This document shows positions 25,180-37,018 of a DNA stretch of 64,000 nucleotides, in pieces (position 1 is the first letter of the stretch; each line of letters starts with the position of its first letter). Position numbers and translations under genes: made by a program. The stretch covers positions 2,418,001 to 2,482,000 of the forward strand of contig JAZHRN010000137.1 in NCBI GenBank assembly GCA_036435485.1, written 5' to 3'. The notes under the pieces are model-generated. The model was given only the letters and a program-made list of their open reading frames with translations. It made no database searches and was not told the origin of the DNA. Source of the stretch: Saposhnikovia divaricata (lineage: Eukaryota > Streptophyta > Magnoliopsida > Apiales > Apiaceae).

Positions 25180-28100
25180 ACAAAATGGTCCGACTCGATT
25201 TTTAACAATATCCCGTGTACAAACCACTTTGAGGATTATCCGAAAACCGAGTTTCGATCATATCAGCTCCGATTCCGGTCCGAATTGCGTCAAATAAAAT
25301 TTCGTTGATTTCCAATAACCCATAGGAACAAAATATGTAAAAATATCCACAAAATGGTCCGACTTGATTTTTAACAATATCCCGTGTACTAACCCCTTTG
25401 AGAATTTTCCGAAAACCGAGTTTCGATCATATCTGCTCCGATTCCGGTCCGAATTGCGTCAAATAAAATTTCGTTGATTTCCAATAACCCATAGGAACAA
25501 AATATGTAAAAATATCCCTAAAATGGTCCGACTCGATTTTTAACAATATCCCGTGTACTAACCACTTTGAGGATTATCCGAAAACCGAGTTTCGATCATA
25601 TCAGCTCCGATTCAGTTCCGAATTGCGTCAAATACAATATCGTTGAATTCCAATAACCCATAGGAACAAAATATGTAAAAATATCCCTAAAATGGTCCGA
25701 CTCGATTTTTAACAATATCCCGTGTACTAACCACTTTAAGGATTATCCGAAAACCGAGTTTCGATCATATCTGCTTCGATTCAGGTTCGACCTGCGTCAA
25801 ATAAAATTTTGTTGAATTTCAATAACCCATAGGAACAAAATATGTAAAAATATCCACAAAATGGTCCGACTTGATTTTTAACAATATCCCGTGTACTAAC
25901 CCCTTTGAGAATTTGTCAAAAACCGAGTTTCGATTATATCAGCTCCGATTCCGGTCCGAACTGCGTCAAATAAAATTTCGTTGATTTCCAATAACCCATA
26001 GGAACAAAATATGTAAAAATATCCACAAAATGGTCCGACTTGATTTTTAACAATATCCCGTGTACTAACCCCTTTGAGAATTTTCCAAAAACTGAGTTTC
26101 GATCATATCAGCTCCGATTCCGGTCCGAATTGCGTCAAATAAAATTTCGTTGAATTCCAATAACCCATAGGAACAAAATATGTAAAAATATCCACAAAAT
26201 GGTCCGACTTGATTTTTAACAATATCCCGTGTACTAACCACTTTGAGGATTATCCGAAAACCGAGTTTCGATCATATCAGCTCCGATTCCGGTCCGAATT
26301 GCGTCAAATAAAATTTCGTTGAATTCCAATAACCCATAGGAACAAAATATGTAAAAATATCCACAAAATGGTCCGACTCGATTTTTAACAATATCCCGTG
26401 TACAAACCACTTTGAGGATTATCCGAAAACCGAGTTTCGATCATATCAGCTCCGATTCCGGTCCGAATTGCGTCAAATAAAATTTCGTTGATTTCCAATA
26501 ACCCATAGGAACAAAATATGTAAAAATATCCACAAAATGGTCCGACTTGATTTTTAACAATATCCCGTGTACTAACCCCTTTGAGAATTTTCCGAAAACC
26601 GAGTTTCGATCATATCTGCTCCGATTCCGGTCCGAATTGCGTCAAATAAAATTTCGTTGAATTCCAATAACCCATAGGAACAAAATATGTAAAAATATCC
26701 ACAAAATGGTCCGACTCGATTTTTAACAATATCCCGTGTACTAACCACTTTGAGGATTATCCGAAAACCGAGTTTCGATCATATCAGCTCCGATTCAGGT
26801 TCGACCCGCGTCAAATAAAATTTCGTTGATTTCTAATAACCCATAGGAACAAAATATGTAAAAATATGTAAAAATATCCACAAAATGGTCCGACTCGATT
26901 TTTAACAATATCCCGTGTACAAACCACTTTGAGGATTATCCGAAAACCGAGTTTCGATCATATCAGCTCCGATTCCGGTCCGAATTGCGTCAAATAAAAT
27001 TTCGTTGATTTCCAATAACCCATAGGAACAAAATATGTAAAAATATCCACAAAATGGTCCGACTTGATTTTTAACAATATCCCGTGTACTAACCCCTTTG
27101 AGAATTTTCCGAAAACCGAGTTTCGATCATATCTGCTCCGATTCCGGTCCGAATTGCGTCAAATAAAATTTCGTTGATTTCCAATAACCCATAGGAACAA
27201 AATATGTAAAAATATCCCTAAAATGGTCCGACTCGATTTTTAACAATATCCCGTGTACTAACCACTTTGAGGATTATCCGAAAACCGAGTTTCGATCATA
27301 TCAGCTCCGATTCAGTTCCGAATTGCGTCAAATACAATATCGTTGAATTCCAATAACCCATAGGAACAAAATATGTAAAAATATCCCTAAAATGGCCCGA
27401 CTCGATTTTTAACAATATCCCGTGTACTAACCACTTTAAGGATTATCCGAAAACCGAGTTTCGATCATATCTGCTTCGATTCAGGTTCGACCTGCGTCAA
27501 ATAAAATTTTGTTGAATTTCAATAACCCATAGGAACAAAATATGTAAAAATATCCACAAAATGGTCCGACTTGATTTTTAACAATATCCCGTGTACTAAC
27601 CCCTTTGAGAATTTGTCAAAAACCGAGTTTCGATTATATCAGCTCCGATTCCGGTCCGAACTGCGTCAAATAAAATTTCGTTGATTTCCAATAACCCATA
27701 GGAACAAAATATGTAAAAATATCCACAAAATGGTCCGACTTGATTTTTAACAATATCCCGTGTACTAACCCCTTTGAGAATTTTCCAAAAACTGAGTTTC
27801 GATCATATCAGCTCCGATTCCGGTCCGAATTGCGTCAAATAAAATTTCGTTGAATTCCAATAACCCATAGGAACAAAATATGTAAAAATATCCACAAAAT
27901 GGTCCGACTTGATTTTTAACAATATCCCGTGTACTAACCACTTTGAGGATTATCCGAAAACCGAGTTTCGATCATATCAGCTCCGATTCCGGTCCGAATT
28001 GCGTCAAATAAAATTTCGTTGAATTCCAATAACCCATAGGAACAAAATATGTAAAAATATCCACAAAATGGTCCGACTCGATTTTTAACAATATCCCGTG

Positions 28101-28569
28101 TACAAACCACTTTGAGGATTATCCGAAAACCGAGTTTCGATCATATCAGCTCCGATTCCGGTCCGAATTGCGTCAAATAAAATTTCGTTGATTTCCAATA
28201 ACCCATAGGAACAAAATATGTAAAAATATCCACAAAATGGTCCGACTTGATTTTTAACAATATCCCGTGTACTAACCCCTTTGAGAATTTTCCGAAAACC
28301 GAGTTTCGATCATATCTGCTCCGATTCCGGTCCGAATTGCGTCAAATAAAATTTCGTTGAATTCCAATAACCCATAGGAACAAAATATGTAAAAATATCC
28401 ACAAAATGGTCCGACTCGATTTTTAACAATATCCCGTGTACTAACCACTTTGAGGATTATCCGAAAACCGAGTTTCGATCATATCAGCTCCGATTCAGGT
28501 TCGACCCGCGTCAAATAAAATTTCGTTGATTTCTAATAACCCATAGGAACAAAATATGTAAAAATATCC
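25180..28569. repeat. 10-monomer HOR (1,700 bp and 1,690 bp), two tandem copies
   Basis: The order I-A2-F-G'-D-A-H-I-A2-E occurs at 25180-26879 and at 26880-28569. Several marks are exactly 1,700 bp apart: CACTTTAAGG at 25732 and 27432, TACAAACC at 25220 and 26920 and again at 26403 and 28103, and TTTCTAATAACC. The first copy ends with the 10-bp duplication and the second lacks it, so the amplified segment ends near 28,550. One noticed difference is GGCCCG for GGTCCG near 27396. Confidence 0.92.
26851..26870. repeat. 10-bp tandem duplication inside a monomer, second copy
   Basis: This is the same AAAATATGTA doubling as at 25151-25170, again in an E monomer (26701-26879, 179 bp) with TTTCTAATAACC just upstream. 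The equivalent E at 28401 has the ordinary length. Confidence 0.95.
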
Positions 28570-29752
28570 CTAAAATGGTTCGACTCGATTTTTAACAATA
28601 TCCCGTGTACTAACCACTTTGAGGATTATCCGAAAACCGAGTTTCGATCATATCAGCTCCGATTCAGTTCCGAATTGCGTCAAATACAATATCGTTGAAT
28701 TCCAATAACCCATAGGAACAAAATATGTAAAAATATCCCTAAAATGGTCCGACTAGATTTTTAACAATATCCCGTGTACTAACCACTTTGAGGATTATCC
28801 GAAAACCGAGTTTCGATCATATCAGCTCCGATTCAGGTTCGACCCGCGTCAAATAAAATTTTGTTGAATTTCAATAACCCATAGGAATAAAATATGTAAA
28901 AATATCCACAAAATGGTCCGACTTGATTTTTAACAATATCCCGTGTACTAACCCCTTTGAGAATTTGTCAAAAACCGAGTTTCGATTATATCAACTCCGA
29001 TTCCGGTCCGAACTGCGTCAAATAAAATTTCGTTGATTTCCAATAACCCATAGGAAGAAAATATGTAAAAATATCCAGAAAATGGTCCGACTTGATTTTT
29101 AACAATATCCCGTGTACTAACCCCTTTGAGAATTTTCCGAAAACCGAGTTTCGATCATATCTGCTCCGATTCCGGTCCGAATTGCGTCAAATAAAATTTC
29201 GTTGAATTCCAATAACCCATAGGAACAAAATATGTAAAAATATCCACAAAATGGTCCGACTCGATTTTTAACAATATCCCGTGTACTAACCAATTTGAGG
29301 ATTATCCGAAAACCGAGTTTCGATCATATCAGCTCCGATTCAGGTTCGACCCGCGTCAAATAAAATATCGTTGAATTCCAATAACCCATAGGAACAAAAT
29401 ATGTAAAAATATCCCTAAAATGGTCCGACTCGATTTTTAACAATATCCCGTGTACTAACCACTTTGAGGATTATCCGAAAACCGAGTTTCGATCATATCA
29501 GCTCCGATTCAGTTCCGAATTGCGTCAAATAAAATTTTGTTGAATTTCAATAACCCATAGGAACAAAATATGTAAAAATATCCCTAAAATGGTCCGACTC
29601 GATTTTTAACAATATCCCGTGTACTAACCACTTTAAGGATTATCCGAAAACCGAGTTTCGATCATATCTGCTTCGATTCAGGTTCGACCTGCGTCAAATA
29701 AAATTTTGTTGAATTTCAATAACCCATAGGAACAAAATATGTAAAAATATCC
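28570..29752. repeat. 18-mer fragment F-C-D-A2-E*-F*-G'
   Basis: Seven monomers continue the 18-mer order from the E at 28401. Two neighbours have exchanged rear parts. The E at 29246 has an F-like tail (AAAATATCGTTGAATTCC), and the F at 29415 has a C/G-type tail (AAAATTTTGTTGAATTTC). The G' at 29584 carries CACTTTAAGG. The A2 at 29077 has the private change TCCAGAAAATGG. Confidence 0.8.
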
Positions 29753-32118
29753 ACAAAATGGTCCGACTTGATTTTTAACAATATCCCGTGTACTAACCCC
29801 TTTGAGAATTTGTCAAAAACCGAGTTTCGATTATATCAGCTCCGATTCCGGTCCGAACTGCGTCAAATAAAATTTCGTTGATTTCCAATAACCCATAGGA
29901 ACAAAATATGTAAAAATATCCACAAAATGGTCCGACTTGATTTTTAACAATATCCCGTGTACTAACCCCTTTGAGAATTTTCCAAAAACTGAGTTTCGAT
30001 CATATCAGCTCCGATTCCGGTCCGAATTGCGTCAAATAAAATTTCGTTGAATTCCAATAACCCATAGGAACAAAATATGTAAAAATATCCACAAAATGGT
30101 CCGACTTGATTTTTAACAATATCCCGTGTACTAACCACTTTGAGGATTATCCGAAAACCGAGTTTCGATCATATCAGCTCCGATTCCGGTCCGAATTGCG
30201 TCAAATAAAATTTCGTTGAATTCCAATAACCCATAGGAACAAAATATGTAAAAATATCCACAAAATGGTCCGACTCGATTTTTAACAATATCCCGTGTAC
30301 AAACCACTTTGAGGATTATCCGAAAACCGAGTTTCGATCATATCAGCTCCGATTCAGGTTCGACCCGCGTCAAATAAAATTTCGTTGATTTCCAATAACC
30401 CATAGGAACAAAATATGTAAAAATATCCCTAAAATGGTCCCACTCGATTTTTAACAATATCCCGTGTACTAACCACTTTGAGGATTATCCGAAAACCGAG
30501 TTTCGATCATATCAGCTCCGATTCAGTTCCGAATTGCGTCAAATACAATATCGTTGAATTCCAATAACCCATAGGAACAAAATATGTAAAAATATCCCTA
30601 AAATGGTCCGACTCGATTTTTAACAATATCCCGTGTACTAACCACTTTGAGGATTATCGGAAAACCGAGTTTCGATCATATCTGCTCCGATTCAGGTTCG
30701 ACCTACGTCAAATAAAATTTTGTTGAATTTCAATAACCCATAGGAACAAAATATGTAAAAATATCCACAAAATGGTTCGACTTGATTTTTAACAATATCC
30801 CGTGTACTAACCCCTTTGAGAATTTGTCAAAAACCGAGTTTCGATTATATCAGCTCCGATTCCGGTCCGAACTGCGTCAAATAAAATTTCGTTGATTTCC
30901 AATAACCCATAGGAACAAAATATGTAAAAATATCCACAAAATGGTCCGACTTGATTTTTAACAATATCCCGTGTACTAACCCCTTTGAGAATTTGTCAAA
31001 AACCGAGTTTCGATTATATCAGCTCCGATTCCGGTCCGAACTGCGTCAAATAAAATTTCGTTGATTTCCAATAACCCATAGGAACAAAATATGTAAAAAT
31101 ATCCACAAAATGGTCCGACTTGATTTTTAACAATATCCCGTGTACTAACCCCTTTGAGAATTTTCCAAAAACTGAGTTTCGATCATATCAGCTCCGATTC
31201 CGGTCCGAATTGCGTCAAATAAAATTTCGTTGAATTCCAATAACCCATAGGAACAAAATATGTAAAAATATCCACAAAATGGTCCGACTTGATTTTTAAC
31301 AATATCCCGTGTACTAACCACTTTGAGGATTATCCGAAAACCGAGTTTCGATCATATCAGCTCCGATTCCGGTCCGAATTGCGTCAAATAAAATTTCGTT
31401 GAATTCCAATAACCCATAGGAACAAAATATGTAAAAATATCCACAAAATGGTCCGACTCGATTTTTAACAATATCCCGTGTACAAACCACTTTGAGGATT
31501 ATCCGAAAACCGAGTTTCGATCATATCAGCTCCGATTCAGGTTCGACCCGCGTCAAATAAAATTTCGTTGATTTCCAATAACCCATAGGAACAAAATATG
31601 TAAAAATATCCCTAAAATGGTCCCACTCGATTTTTAACAATATCCCGTGTACTAACCACTTTGAGGATTATCCGAAAACCGAGTTTCGATCATATCAGCT
31701 CCGATTCAGTTCCGAATTGCGTCAAATACAATATCGTTGAATTCCAATAACCCATAGGAACAAAATATGTAAAAATATCCCTAAAATGGTCCGACTCGAT
31801 TTTTAACAATATCCCGTGTACTAACCACTTTGAGGATTATCCGAAAACCGAGTTTCGATCATATCTGCTCCGATTCAGGTTCGACCTACGTCAAATAAAA
31901 TTTTGTTGAATTTCAATAACCCATAGGAACAAAATATGTAAAAATATCCACAAAATGGTTCGACTTGATTTTTAACAATATCCCGTGTACTAAGCCCTTT
32001 GAGAATTTGTCAAAAACCGAGTTTCGATTATATCAGCTCCGATTCCGGTCCGAACTGCGTCAAATAAAATTTCGTTGATTTCCAATAACCCATAGGAACA
32101 AAATATGTAAAAATATCC
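29753..32118. repeat. 7-monomer HOR (1,183 bp), two tandem copies
   Basis: D-A-H-I-F-G-D occurs at 29753-30935 and 30936-32118. Both copies share the unusual F mark GGTCCCACTCG, the G mark CGACCTACG and GGTTCGACTTG in the last D. The differences I noticed are in the first D (the left copy's lies beside a G'), ATCGGAAAAC near 30657 in copy 1 only, and TAAGCCC near 31994 in copy 2 only. A further F with GGTCCCAC occurs at 36343 and 40229, and CGACCTACG at 36512, so this segment was also copied to the right. Confidence 0.9.
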
Positions 32119-32793
32119 ACAAAATGGTCCGACTTGATTTTTAACAATATCCCGTGTACTAACCCCTTTGAGAATTTTCCGAAAACCGAGTTTCGATCAT
32201 ATCAGCTCCGATTCCGGTCCGAATTGCGTCAAATAAAATTTTGTTGAATTCCAATAACCCATAGGAACAAAATATGTAAAAATATCCACAAAATGGTCCG
32301 ACTTGATTTTTAACAATATCCCGTGTACTAACCCCTTTGAGAATTTTCCGAAAACCGAGTTTCGATCATATCAGCTCCGATTCCGGTCCGAATTGCGTCA
32401 AATAAAATTTCGTTGAATTCCAATAACCCATAGGAACAAAATATGTAAAAATATCCACAAAATGGTCCGACTCAATTTTTAACAATTTCCCGTGTACTAA
32501 CCCCTTTGAGGATTATCCAAAAACCGAGTTTTGACTATATCAGCTCGATTCAGTTCCGAATTGCGTCAAATACAATATCGTTGAATTCCAATAACCCATA
32601 GGAACAACATATGTAAAAATATCCCTAAAATGGTCCGACTAGATTTTTAACAATATCCCGTGTACTAACCACTTTGAGGATTATCCGAAAACCGAGTTTC
32701 GATCATATCAGCTCCGATTCAGGTTCGACCCGCGTCAAATAAAATTTTGTTGAATTTCAATAACCCATAGGAACAAAATATGTAAAAATATCC
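32119..32793. repeat. A-A-B-C bridge; return of B monomers
   Basis: Four monomers resemble the A-A-B-C of the far left: the first A has AAAATTTTGTTGAATTCC as at 6246 and 8273. The B at 32457 is the first since 10300. The C has GAACAAAAT instead of GAATAAAAT, like the C at 39384. Confidence 0.85.
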
Positions 32794-35700
32794 ACAAAAT
32801 GGTCCGACTTGATTTTTAACAATATCCCGTGTACTAACCCCTTTGAGAATTTGTCAAAAACCGAGTTTCGATAATATCAGCTCCGATTCCGGTCCGAACT
32901 GCGTCAAATAAGATTTCGTTGATTTCCAATAACCCATAGGAACAAAATATGTAAAAATATCCACAAAATGGTCCGACTTGATTTTTAACAATATCCCGTG
33001 TACTAACCCCTTTGAGAATTTTCCAAAAACTGAGTTTCGATCATATCAGCTCCGATTCCGGTCCGAATTGCGTCAAATAAAATTTCGTTGAATTCCAATA
33101 ACCCATAGGAACAAAATATGTAAAAATATCCACAAAATGGTCCGACTTGATTTTTAACAATATCCCGTGTACTAACCACTTTGAGGATTATCCGAAAACC
33201 GAGTTTCGATCATATCAGCTCCGATTCCGGTCCGAATTGCGTCAAATAAAATTTCGTTGAATTCCAATAACCCATAGGAACAAAATATGTAAAAATATCC
33301 ACAAAATGGTCCGACTCGATTTTTAACAATATCCCGTGTACAAACCACTTTGAGGATTATCCGAAAACCGAGTTTCGATCATATCAGCTCCGATTCAGGT
33401 TCGACCCGCGTCAAATAAAATTTCGTTGATTTCCAATAACCCATAGGAACAAAATATGTAAAAATATCCACAAAATGGTCCGACTTGATTTTTAACAATA
33501 TCCCGTGTACTAACCCCTTTGAGAATTTTCCGAAAACCGAGTTTCGATCATATCAGCTCCGATTCCGGTCCGAATTGCGTCAAATAAAATTTTGTTGAAT
33601 TCCAATAACCCATAGGAACAAAATATGTAAAAATATCCACAAAATGGTCCGACTTGATTTTTAACAATATCCCGTGTACTAACCCCTTTGAGAATTTGTC
33701 AAAAACCGAGTTTCGATTATATCAGCTCCGATTCCGGTCCGAACTGCGTCAAATAAGATTTCGTTGATTTCCAATAACCCATAGGAACAAAATATGTAAA
33801 AATATCCACAAAATGGTCCGACTTGATTTTTAACAATATCCCGTGTACTAACCCCTTTGAGAATTTTCCAAAAACTGAGTTTCGATCATATCAGCTCCGA
33901 TTCCGGTCCGAATTGCGTCAAATAAAATTTCGTTGAATTCCAATAACCCATAGGAACAAAATATGTAAAAATATCCACAAAATGGTCCGACTTGATTTTT
34001 AACAATATCCCGTGTACTAACCCCTTTGAGAATTTTCCAAAAACTGAGTTTCGATCATATCAGCTCCGATTCCGGTCCGAATTGCGTCAAATAAAATTTC
34101 GTTGAATTCCAATAACCCATAGGAACAAAATATGTAAAAATATCCACAAAATGGTCCGACTTGATTTTTAACAATATCCCGTGTACTAACCCCTTTGAGA
34201 ATTTGTCAAAAACCGAGTTTCGATTATATCAGCTCCGATTCCGGTCCGAACTGCGTCAAATAAGATTTCGTTGATTTCCAATAACCCATAGGAACAAAAT
34301 ATGTAAAAATATCCACAAAATGGTCCGACTTGATTTTTAACAATATCCCGTGTACTAACCCCTTTGAGAATTTTCCAAAAACTGAGTTTCGATCATATCA
34401 GCTCCGATTCCGGTCCGAATTGCGTCAAATAAAATTTCGTTGAATTCCAATAACCCATAGGAACAAAATATGTAAAAATATCCACAAAATGGTCCGACTT
34501 GATTTTTAACAATATCCCGTGTACTAACCACTTTGAGGATTATCCGAAAACCGAGTTTCGATCATATCAGCTCCGATTCCGGTCCGAATTGCGTCAAATA
34601 AAATTTCGTTGAATTCCAATAACCCATAGGAACAAAATATGTAAAAATATCCACAAAATGGTCCGACTCGATTTTTAACAATATCCCGTGTACAAACCAC
34701 TTTGAGGATTATCCGAAAACCGAGTTTCGATCATATCAGCTCCGATTCAGGTTCGACCCGCGTCAAATAAAATTTCGTTGATTTCCAATAACCCATAGGA
34801 ACAAAATATGTAAAAATATCCACAAAATGGTCCGACTTGATTTTTAACAATATCCCGTGTACTAACCCCTTTGAGAATTTTCCGAAAACCGAGTTTCGAT
34901 CATATCAGCTCCGATTCCGGTCCGAATTGCGTCAAATAAAATTTTGTTGAATTCCAATAACCCATAGGAACAAAATATGTAAAAATATCCACAAAATGGT
35001 CCGACTTGATTTTTAACAATATCCCGTGTACTAACCCCTTTGAGAATTTGTCAAAAACCGAGTTTCGATTATATCAGCTCCGATTCCGGTCCGAACTGCG
35101 TCAAATAAGATTTCGTTGATTTCCAATAACCCATAGGAACAAAATATGTAAAAATATCCACAAAATGGTCCGACTTGATTTTTAACAATATCCCGTGTAC
35201 TAACCCCTTTGAGAATTTTCCAAAAACTGAGTTTCGATCATATCAGCTCCGATTCCGGTCCGAATTGCGTCAAATAAAATTTCGTTGAATTCCAATAACC
35301 CATAGGAACAAAATATGTAAAAATATCCACAAAATGGTCCGACTTGATTTTTAACAATATCCCGTGTACTAACCCCTTTGAGAATTTTCCAAAAACTGAG
35401 TTTCGATCATATCAGCTCCGATTCCGGTCCGAATTGCGTCAAATAAAATTTCGTTGAATTCCAATAACCCATAGGAACAAAATATGTAAAAATATCCACA
35501 AAATGGTCCGACTTGATTTTTAACAATATCCCGTGTACTAACCCCTTTGAGAATTTGTCAAAAACCGAGTTTCGATTATATCAGCTCCGATTCCGGTCCG
35601 AACTGCGTCAAATAAGATTTCGTTGATTTCCAATAACCCATAGGAACAAAATATGTAAAAATATCCACAAAATGGTCCGACTTGATTTTTAACAATATCC

Positions 35701-36173
35701 CGTGTACTAACCCCTTTGAGAATTTTCCAAAAACTGAGTTTCGATCATATCAGCTCCGATTCCGGTCCGAATTGCGTCAAATAAAATTTCGTTGAATTCC
35801 AATAACCCATAGGAACAAAATATGTAAAAATATCCACAAAATGGTCCGACTTGATTTTTAACAATATCCCGTGTACTAACCACTTTGAGGATTATCCGAA
35901 AACCGAGTTTCGATCATATCAGCTCCGATTCCGGTCCGAATTGCGTCAAATAAAATTTCGTTGAATTCCAATAACCCATAGGAACAAAATATGTAAAAAT
36001 ATCCACAAAATGGTCCGACTCGATTTTTAACAATATCCCGTGTACAAACCACTTTGAGGATTATCCGAAAACCGAGTTTCGATCATATCAGCTCCGATTC
36101 CGGTCCGAATTGCGTCAAATAAAATTTCGTTGAATTCCAATAACCCATAGGAACAAAATATGTAAAAATATCC

Positions 36174-36849
36174 ACAAAATGGTCCGACTCGATTTTTAAC
36201 AATATCCCGTGTACAAACCACTTTGAGGATTATCCGAAAACCGAGTTTCGATCATATCAGCTCCGATTCAGGTTCGACCCGCGTCAAATAAAATTTCGTT
36301 GATTTCCAATAACCCATAGGAACAAAATATGTAAAAATATCCCTAAAATGGTCCCACTCGATTTTTAACAATATCCCGTGTACTAACCACTTTGAGGATT
36401 ATCCGAAAACCGAGTTTCGATCATATCAGCTCCGATTCAGTTCCGAATTGCGTCAAATACAATATCGTTGAATTCCAATAACCCATAGGAACAAAATATG
36501 TAAAAATATCCCTAAAATGGTCCGACTCGATTTTTAACAATATCCCGTGTACTAACCACTTTGAGGATTATCCGAAAACCGAGTTTCGATCATATCTGCT
36601 CCGATTCAGGTTCGACCTACGTCAAATAAAATTTGGTTGAATTTCAATAACCCATAGGAACAAAATATGTAAAAATATCCACAAAATGGTTCGACTTGAT
36701 TTTTAACAATATCCCGTGTACTAACCCCTTTGAGAATTTGTCAAAAACCGAGTTTCGATTATATCAGCTCCGATTCCGGTCCGAACTGCGTCAAATAAAA
36801 TTTCGTTGATTTCCAATAACCCATAGGAACAAAATATGTAAAAATATCC
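36174..36849. repeat. Replacement block I-F-G-D inside the 8-mer domain
   Basis: In the third 8-mer period, the four monomers A-D-A-A are replaced by I-F-G-D. The F has GGTCCCACTCG and the G has CGACCTACG, both otherwise typical of the 7-mer domain at 29.8-32.1 kb. The phase of the 1,352-bp period is preserved, so four monomers were exchanged for four. Confidence 0.85.
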
Positions 36850-37018
36850 ACAAAATGGTCCGACTTGATTTTTAACAATATCCCGTGTACTAACCCCTTT
36901 GAGAATTTTCCGAAAACCGAGTTTCGATCATATCAGCTCCGATTCCGGTCCGAACTGCGTCAAATAAGATTTCGTTGATTTCCAATAACCCATAGGAACA
37001 AAATATGTAAAAATATCC
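36850..37018. repeat. Chimeric monomer, A front and D rear
   Basis: The front reads TTTTCCGAAAACC with CGATCATATC (A), but the rear reads GGTCCGAACTGCG with AAATAAGATTTCG and GTTGATTTCC (D of the 8-mer domain). It restores the 8-mer phase after the replacement block just upstream, and so marks the right edge of that exchange. Confidence 0.85.

Noticed and set aside
36027..36221. Minus-strand open frame of 64 codons, nearly the same protein as at 24854-25048
   Set aside because: This is the same explanation: two adjacent I monomers (36005 and 36174) lacking the TAG. The similarity of the two frames reflects repeat identity, not protein conservation.
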